DNA of 64,000 nt. Source: Pantoea agglomerans NBRC 102470 (lineage in GTDB: Bacteria > Pseudomonadota > Gammaproteobacteria > Enterobacterales > Enterobacteriaceae). Positions 58,229 through 64,000 of this stretch are shown here, in pieces (the first letter of the stretch is position 1; each line of letters starts with the position of its first letter). Made by a program: the position numbers and the translations under genes. The stretch is from contig NZ_BCZA01000007.1 of assembly GCF_001598475.1 (NCBI RefSeq), positions 186,001 to 250,000 on the forward strand, given 5' to 3'. Under the pieces are notes generated by a model. That model saw nothing but the letters and a program-made list of their open reading frames with translations. It was not told where the DNA came from and did not search any database.

Positions 58229-61200
58229 ATCTGACGCGGCTGTTTATCTTTCGTCCGGTGGCGACGCTGCTGCTGACGCTGGCGATCCTGCTGCTGGGCG
58301 CGCTGGGCTACCGGCTGCTGCCGGTAGCACCGCTGCCGCAGGTCGATTTTCCTACGATCATGGTCAGCGCCAGTCTGGCAGGCGCCAGCCCGGAAACCAT
58401 GGCGGCGACGGTCGCTACGCCGCTGGAACGTTCGCTGGGGCAGATTGCCGGTATCAGTGAGATGACCTCCAGCAGCTCGCAGGGCTCCAGCAGCATCATC
58501 CTGCAGTTTGAACTGGACCGCGATATCAATGGCGCGGCGCGCGACGTTCAGGCGGCAATCAACGCAGCGCGCAGCCTGCTGCCCAGCGCAATGGCCTCGC
58601 TGCCGACCTATCGCAAAGCCAACCCGTCAGACGCGCCAATAGTAATGCTGGCGCTGACCTCTGCCACCCGCACGCCAGGCGAGCTCTACGATCTGGCGGA
58701 GAGCAAAATCGAACAGGCGATGGGGCAGGTACAGGGCGTCGGCGAAGTGTCGCTGATGGGCAGCGCCTTACCGGCGGTGCGGATTGATCTGCAGCCGCTG
58801 AAGCTGACCCATTACGGCATCTCGCTGGAGACGGTGCGTGCCGCCGTCGCCAACAGCACCACTAATCTGCCTAAAGGGATCTTACAGAGCAGTGACCAGT
58901 CGTGGCTGGTGGACAGCAACGGCCAGCTGGAGAAGGCCGCCAGCTACCGCGATCTGATCATCACTTATCAGCAGGGCAAGGCGGTGCGACTGCGCGACGT
59001 CGCCACGGTCTATGACTCGGTGGAAGATCGCTATCAGGCGGGGTTTCTGAATGCCACACCGGCGGTGATGATCGGTATCAAACGTCAGGCGGGTGCCAAC
59101 ATGCTGGAAACCATCGACGCGATAAAAGCGCAGTTGCCGCAGCTGGAAAAGAGCCTGCCCGCTGACAGCCAGCTGAACGTGGTGGTTGACCGTTCGCCTG
59201 GCGTGCGCGCCTCGCTGTATGACACCGAAGAGACGCTGCTGATCGCGGTGCTGCTGGTGATTGCGGTGGTGTTTATTTTTCTGCGCAATCTGCAGGCGGT
59301 GATCATTCCGGCGCTGGCACTGCCGGTGTCGCTGATCGGCACCTGCGCGGTGATGTATCTGCTGGGATACAGCCTGGATAACCTGTCGCTGATGGCGTTG
59401 ATTATCGCCACCGGCTTCGTGGTGGATGATGCGATTGTGGTGCTGGAGAACATCACCCGTCACATTGAGCGCGGGCTGAGCCCGCTGCGGGCGGCGCTGC
59501 GCGGGGCGCAGGAGGTGAGCTTCACCGTGCTGTCGATGACCGTGTCGCTGATCGCGGTGTTCATCCCAATCCTGCTGATGGGCAGCATTGTCGGGCGGCT
59601 GTTCCGCGAATTCGCCGTGACGCTCACCGTGTCGCTGCTGATCTCGCTGTTTGTTTCGCTGAGCCTGACGCCGATGCTCTGCGCCCGCCTGCTGAAACCA
59701 AAGCCGCCCGTCAGCCAGCGGCCGCATCCGCTTTATCAGTTGATTGAAAACCAGCTGAATCGCCTGCTGGCCGCCTACGGGCGCGGGCTGGCCTGGGTGA
59801 TGCGCCATCAGAAACTGACGCTGCTCAGCCTGCTGCTGACCGTACTACTGAATGTTTTTCTCTTCGTCGTGGTGCAGAAGGGCTTCTTCCCCAATCAGGA
59901 TACCGGGCTGCTGATGGGTGCGCTGCGCGCCGATCAGAACATCTCGTTCCAGGCGATGAAGCCGAAAATGCTGATGTTCACGCAGATCATTCAGCAAGAC
60001 CCGGCGGTAGAGAGTGTGATGTCGTCGATGGGCAGCGGGATGTTTGGCTCCCGTAACAGCGCCAACTTCTTTGTGCGGCTTAAAGATTTTGATCAGCGCG
60101 ATGCGACCGCCACCGAGGTGGCCAACCGGCTGACGCGCAAAACCAGTCACATCGCCGGGGCGCAGATGTTCCTGATGGCGGCGCAGGACCTGCACATTGG
60201 CGGACGCAGCGCCAACGCCACGTATCAATACAGCCTGCAGGCGGACGATCTCGATCTGCTGCGCACCTGGACGCCGAAAGTGCAGGCGGCGCTGGCGGCG
60301 ATCCCCGAGCTTAACAGCGTGGACTCCGATTCGCAGACCGGCGGCCAGGAGGTGGAGCTGACCATTGATCGTGATCGCGCCACCCGGCTGGGCGTCAACG
60401 TGAACATGCTGGATACGCTGCTGAACAATGCGTTCAGCCAGCGGCAGATCGCCACGCTCTATCACACTCTGAATCAGTATCACGTGGTGATGTCACTGCA
60501 GAATAGCGACACTGCCAATCCCGAGACGCTGCAGCAGCTTTATGTGATTAACGACAGCGGTGACCGCGTGCCGCTCTCCGCCTTTGCCCGCTTCAGCGGC
60601 GGCAACGCGCCGCTGTCGGTGGCGCATCAGGGCCAGGCCGCGACCAGCACCCTGGCGTTTAATCTCAACGAGGGTGTGTCACTGGAACAGGCGCAGGAAC
60701 TGATAAAACAGGCGATGGCGAAGCTGGGCCTGCCATCGACCCTTCACGCCGGTTTTGCCGGCACCGCCGCCGCCTTTTCTCAGCTGACCGCGACCATGCC
60801 GTGGCTGATTCTGGCGGCGCTGGCGGCGGTCTATCTCGTGCTCGGCGTGCTCTATGAGAGCTACATCCAGCCGCTGACCATTCTTTCGACCCTGCCGTCA
60901 GCGGGCGTCGGCGCGCTGTTACTGCTGCTGCTGACCGGCACGCAGCTCACGGTGATCGCGCTGATTGGCATCATCCTGCTGATCGGCATCGTGAAAAAGA
61001 ACGCCATCATGATGATCGATTTCGCCATCGACGCGGAACGGCAGCAGGGCATGTCGCCACAGCAGGCGATCACCCAGGCGTGCCTGATGCGCTTCCGGCC
61101 CATCATGATGACCACGCTGGCCGCCTTTTTCGGCGCGTTGCCGCTGGCGCTGGGCAGCGGCGGTGATGCCGATCTGCGCAGCCCGCTGGGCATCGCTATT

Positions 61201-61326
61201 GCGGGCGGACTGGCGCTCAGCCAGCTGCTCACGCTGTTTACCACGCCGGTTGTTTATCTTTGGCTCGATCGTCTGGGCCGTGCCACTCAACGTCAATGGC
61301 GTCGTCTGCGCCCTACGGAATCCTGA
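58225..61326 (+). CDS. mdtC: MdtC-like RND efflux pump subunit
   Basis: This second RND transporter subunit has 1033 residues and is the presumed partner of the MdtB-like protein. It has 12 membrane helices, with the proton-relay pair in [13 protein letters not shown]. Further marks are [20 protein letters not shown] at the N-terminus, [13 protein letters not shown], and [16 protein letters not shown] near the C-terminus. It lacks the Ser/Thr tract of its neighbour. The start overlaps mdtB by ATGA, and the outer-membrane factor gene follows after three bases. Confidence 0.9.
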   Translation: MNLTRLFIFRPVATLLLTLAILLLGALGYRLLPVAPLPQVDFPTIMVSASLAGASPETMAATVATPLERSLGQIAGISEMTSSSSQGSSSIILQFELDRDINGAARDVQAAINAARSLLPSAMASLPTYRKANPSDAPIVMLALTSATRTPGELYDLAESKIEQAMGQVQGVGEVSLMGSALPAVRIDLQPLKLTHYGISLETVRAAVANSTTNLPKGILQSSDQSWLVDSNGQLEKAASYRDLIITYQQGKAVRLRDVATVYDSVEDRYQAGFLNATPAVMIGIKRQAGANMLETIDAIKAQLPQLEKSLPADSQLNVVVDRSPGVRASLYDTEETLLIAVLLVIAVVFIFLRNLQAVIIPALALPVSLIGTCAVMYLLGYSLDNLSLMALIIATGFVVDDAIVVLENITRHIERGLSPLRAALRGAQEVSFTVLSMTVSLIAVFIPILLMGSIVGRLFREFAVTLTVSLLISLFVSLSLTPMLCARLLKPKPPVSQRPHPLYQLIENQLNRLLAAYGRGLAWVMRHQKLTLLSLLLTVLLNVFLFVVVQKGFFPNQDTGLLMGALRADQNISFQAMKPKMLMFTQIIQQDPAVESVMSSMGSGMFGSRNSANFFVRLKDFDQRDATATEVANRLTRKTSHIAGAQMFLMAAQDLHIGGRSANATYQYSLQADDLDLLRTWTPKVQAALAAIPELNSVDSDSQTGGQEVELTIDRDRATRLGVNVNMLDTLLNNAFSQRQIATLYHTLNQYHVVMSLQNSDTANPETLQQLYVINDSGDRVPLSAFARFSGGNAPLSVAHQGQAATSTLAFNLNEGVSLEQAQELIKQAMAKLGLPSTLHAGFAGTAAAFSQLTATMPWLILAALAAVYLVLGVLYESYIQPLTILSTLPSAGVGALLLLLLTGTQLTVIALIGIILLIGIVKKNAIMMIDFAIDAERQQGMSPQQAITQACLMRFRPIMMTTLAAFFGALPLALGSGGDADLRSPLGIAIAGGLALSQLLTLFTTPVVYLWLDRLGRATQRQWRRLRPTES

Positions 61327-61329
61327 TCC

Positions 61330-62718
61330 ATGAAACCGCTTATCCCCTTTGTTGTGATGCTGCTGCTGGGCGGCTGTAGCGTCGGTCCCGACTATCAGCG
61401 CCCCGCGATGGTGATGCCGGTCCACTATAAAGAGGCCAGAGGCTGGCAGCAGGCGACGCCGCTTGATGCGCAAAGCAAAGGCGAATGGTGGGCGGTTTAT
61501 CACGACGCCACCCTGAGCGGCCTGCTGAACCAGGTGAGCATCTCGAACCAGAACGTGGCGAATTATGCCGCGCAGTACCGGCAGGCACAGGCGCTGGCGA
61601 GTGAGTCACGCGCGGCGCTGTTTCCCTCGCTGGGCTATGACGGCAGCGCGACGCGCAGCGGCAGCCACGCGACTGACAGCAGCGTTCGCACCACCAGCAG
61701 CAGCCATCAGGCGGAGCTGAGCGCCAGCTGGGAGCTGGATCTGTGGGGCAAACTGCGACGCACGCTGGAGGAGAACCGCGCCAGCGCCTCGGCCAGCGCG
61801 GCGGAACTGGCCAATATCACCCTGAGCGCCCAGTCTGAGCTGGCGCAGGACTATTTCCAGCTGCGCATCATGGATCAGAAAATCGCGCTCTATCAGCAGA
61901 GCGTTGATGCTTATCAGCGCTATCTGAAAGTGATTACCAGCCAGTATCAGGCGGGCACCGCGTCGCGTGCCACCCTGGCTCAGGCGCAGCTGCAGCTGGA
62001 GAGCGCCAGCGCCTCGGCGCAGGATTATCAGTGGCAGCGTGCACAGATGGAGCACGCCATTGCGCTGCTGGTCGGCAAAGCACCCGCTGAATTCAGCCTG
62101 ACCGCCGCGCCGCTGACGGCCACGCTGCCCGCGATTCCGGCAGCCCTGCCGGGCGAGCTGTTGCAGCGCCGTCCCGACATTGCTTACGCCGAACGTAACA
62201 TGGCCGCGGCCAATGCTGCGGTGGGCGTGGCGGTGGCCGGTTACTATCCCGACCTGACCCTGAGCGCCAGCGGTGGCGTCAGTTCTTCCGTGCTGCATTC
62301 GCTCTTCTCGCTGCCGAACCGCGTCTGGTCGCTGGGGCCGGAGCTGAGCGGCACGCTGCTGGATTTTGGTGCGACCGCAGCACAGGTCGATCAGGCACGA
62401 GCGAGCTGGGATGCCAGCGTTGCGACCTATCGTCAGACGGTGCTGACCGCAATGCAGGAGGTGGAAGATAAGCTGGTGGAGCTGAACACGCTGCAGGGTG
62501 AGATCGCCGCGCAGCAGCGCGCCACCGACGCGGCGCAGACCTCGTCGCGGGTGACGCGTTTGCAGTATGAGGCGGGCATGATTACGTATCTGGATGTGGC
62601 GACCACCGAAAACAGCCGCCTGAGTACGCAGCAGAGTTTGCTGACGTTGCAGAGCACGCAGTGGGTCAGCAGTGTGGCGCTGATTGCGGCACTCGGCGGT
62701 GGCTGGCAGGCACCCTGA
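61330..62718 (+). CDS. Outer-membrane efflux lipoprotein (OprM/NodT family)
   Basis: This is a TolC-like outer-membrane channel for the preceding pump. The 462-residue protein has a lipoprotein signal with lipobox LGGC (Cys16) and SVGPDYQRP after it, the usual start of NodT-family proteins. Two OEP repeats follow, with SWELDLWGKLRRTLEENRAS and LPGELLQRRPDIAYAERNMAAANA. It lies three bases after mdtC, so it belongs to the operon. The E. coli mdtABC operon instead carries mdtD and baeSR; the MFP-RND-RND-OMF order resembles Pseudomonas muxABC-opmB. Confidence 0.9.
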   Translation: MKPLIPFVVMLLLGGCSVGPDYQRPAMVMPVHYKEARGWQQATPLDAQSKGEWWAVYHDATLSGLLNQVSISNQNVANYAAQYRQAQALASESRAALFPSLGYDGSATRSGSHATDSSVRTTSSSHQAELSASWELDLWGKLRRTLEENRASASASAAELANITLSAQSELAQDYFQLRIMDQKIALYQQSVDAYQRYLKVITSQYQAGTASRATLAQAQLQLESASASAQDYQWQRAQMEHAIALLVGKAPAEFSLTAAPLTATLPAIPAALPGELLQRRPDIAYAERNMAAANAAVGVAVAGYYPDLTLSASGGVSSSVLHSLFSLPNRVWSLGPELSGTLLDFGATAAQVDQARASWDASVATYRQTVLTAMQEVEDKLVELNTLQGEIAAQQRATDAAQTSSRVTRLQYEAGMITYLDVATTENSRLSTQQSLLTLQSTQWVSSVALIAALGGGWQAP

Positions 62719-62768
62719 AGGCGGCGTCAGGTTACCGATAATTCTGTTGTCGAACCGCGTCAAATCCT

Positions 62769-62796
62769 GCATCGTGAGGGGCTATTTTCACGATGC
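62769..62796 (+). promoter_or_regulatory. 9-bp inverted repeat before the aas ribosome binding site
   Basis: GCATCGTGA and TCACGATGC form a perfect inverted repeat around GGGGCTATTT, ending one base before TAAGGAG of aas. It can be a DNA operator or an mRNA hairpin next to the ribosome binding site. The T stretch is inside the loop, so it is not a standard terminator. Confidence 0.5.
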
Positions 62797-62808
62797 TAAG
62801 GAGCCGGC

Positions 62809-64000
62809 ATGGTTTTCACACTATTGCGCCTGATATTTCGCCTGTTATGGCGGGTCGAACTACGTGGCGACGTCGCCGAACTGCATAAGCAGAAGGTATT
62901 GATCACGCCGAACCATATGTCGTTTCTCGACGGCATATTGCTGGCGCTATTTTTGCCGATTAAGCCGGTCTATGCGGTCTATTCGACCATCAGCGAAAGC
63001 TGGTTTATGCGGCTGGTTAAACCCTTTATCGACTATGTGCCGCTCGATCCCACCAAACCCATGGCGCTCAAACAGCTGGTCAGGCTGATCGACAGTGGCC
63101 GTCCGGTGGTGATCTTCCCGGAAGGACGTATTACCGTCACCGGATCGCTGATGAAGATCTACAGCGGGGCGGGTTTTGTCGCGGCGCGTTCGGGCGCGAA
63201 TGTGGTGCCGATGCGCATTGAAGGCGCAGAGTACACGCCGTTTGGTCGTCTGGCGGGCGTGTTTAAACGTCGCCTGTTCCCGCGCATCACCCTGACGATT
63301 CTGCCCGCCACCCGCATTCCGATGCCGGAGGCGAAACGGGCGCGCGATCGGCGCGTGCTGGCCGGTGAGCATCTGCACCATGTGATGATGGAAGCGCGCA
63401 TGGCGGTGCGTCCGCGTGAAACCCTGTTTGAGGCGTTTCTGGCGGCGCGTACGCGTTATGGCGCGTTTAAACGCTGCATCGAAGATGTCAATTTCAAACC
63501 TGACAGCTACAACGGACTGCTGAAGAAGGCGCTGGGCGTGGGCCGTATTCTGGAGCGCTACAGCCAGCCGCGCGAAGTGGTAGGGCTGCTGCTGCCCAAT
63601 ACCACCGTCACGGCGGCGGCGATTTTCGGGGCATCCCTGCGTGGACGCGTTCCGGCGATGCTCAACTACACGGCGGGCGTGAACGGCATGCGGGCGGCAC
63701 TGACCGCCGCGCAGATCAAAACGGTCTTCACGTCGCGCCAGTTCCTGGACAAAGGCAACCTGTGGCATCTGCCGCAGGGGCTTGATGATGTGCAGTGGAT
63801 CTATCTGGAAGATCTGAAAGATACCGTGACCAGTAAAGATAAACTGTGGATCGTCGCCCATCTGCTGATGCCGCATCGCGCGCAGCTGCCCCAGCAGCCG
63901 GAAGACGCCGCGATGGTACTGTTTACCTCCGGCTCGGAAGGCAACCCCAAAGGGGTGGTGCATTCGCATAAAAGCCTGCTGGCGAACGTCGAACAGATCC
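62809..64000 (+). CDS. aas: Aas, bifunctional acyltransferase/acyl-ACP synthetase (cut by window edge)
   Basis: Aas re-acylates lysophosphatidylethanolamine in the inner membrane using fatty acid activated on bound ACP. The first 397 codons are present. The N-terminal acyltransferase has NHMSFLD (35-41) and FPEGR (103-107). The AMP-binding domain begins around residue 230 and shows [10 protein letters not shown] at 373-382. AAGGAG stands five bases before the ATG at 62809. The C-terminal part of the synthetase lies beyond the window. In E. coli aas is near omrA/omrB and galR, as here. Confidence 0.95.
   Translation, partial: MVFTLLRLIFRLLWRVELRGDVAELHKQKVLITPNHMSFLDGILLALFLPIKPVYAVYSTISESWFMRLVKPFIDYVPLDPTKPMALKQLVRLIDSGRPVVIFPEGRITVTGSLMKIYSGAGFVAARSGANVVPMRIEGAEYTPFGRLAGVFKRRLFPRITLTILPATRIPMPEAKRARDRRVLAGEHLHHVMMEARMAVRPRETLFEAFLAARTRYGAFKRCIEDVNFKPDSYNGLLKKALGVGRILERYSQPREVVGLLLPNTTVTAAAIFGASLRGRVPAMLNYTAGVNGMRAALTAAQIKTVFTSRQFLDKGNLWHLPQGLDDVQWIYLEDLKDTVTSKDKLWIVAHLLMPHRAQLPQQPEDAAMVLFTSGSEGNPKGVVHSHKSLLANVEQI

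Overview
The window looks like a chromosomal segment of an enterobacterium, most likely from the Pantoea/Erwinia side of the Enterobacterales. Nearly every protein reads as a close relative of an E. coli protein. The gene order from dacB to yraR follows the E. coli 70-71 min region, while the enterobactin cluster, nrdDG, a chitobiase-type hexosaminidase and an RND efflux operon have been placed next to it. Genus is an inference; no rRNA is present. I see no insertion sequence, phage gene, integrase or CRISPR array.

Positions 1-13.6 kb hold an enterobactin locus in mirror image of the E. coli order: entC (cut by the left edge), fepB, entS, fepDGC, entF-ybdZ-fes and fepA. Fur-box-like palindromes lie in all three divergent promoter regions. 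EntC and EntF make the siderophore, EntS exports it, FepA/FepB/FepDGC import the ferric form and Fes releases the iron. E. coli fepE has no counterpart here.

Positions 13.6-34.4 kb are a conserved core: dacB, greA, yhbY, rlmE-ftsH, folP-glmM, secG, tRNA-Leu(GAG), tRNA-fMet, rimP-nusA-infB-rbfA-truB, rpsO, pnp, nlpI, a tiny yrbN-like ORF and deaD. This covers transcription, translation initiation, ribosome maturation, RNA decay and cell-envelope functions. Several starts are TTG (ftsH, rimP, pnp, and later yhbP).

Positions 34.4-42.6 kb begin with a divergent SDR/AraC pair where E. coli has mtr. The SDR has lost its catalytic Ser and Tyr. Then follow yhbW, the O2-independent ubiquinone genes ubiV, ubiU and ubiT, and yhbS, yhbQ, yhbP, yhbO and yraR.

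Positions 42.6-64 kb hold nrdDG with paired NrdR-type boxes, a secreted GH20 hexosaminidase, galR with its own operator, and a cytosolic BisC-like molybdoenzyme. Next come two Omr-family small RNA genes flanking an FtsI-like penicillin-binding protein, then an mdtABC-type RND operon with its own outer-membrane lipoprotein, and the start of aas. In E. coli, galR, omrB/omrA and aas are close neighbours, so this is that locus expanded by inserted modules. The twin sRNAs bracketing a PBP gene, the Ser/Thr-rich insert in MdtB and the active-site-less SDR are the most unusual things seen.
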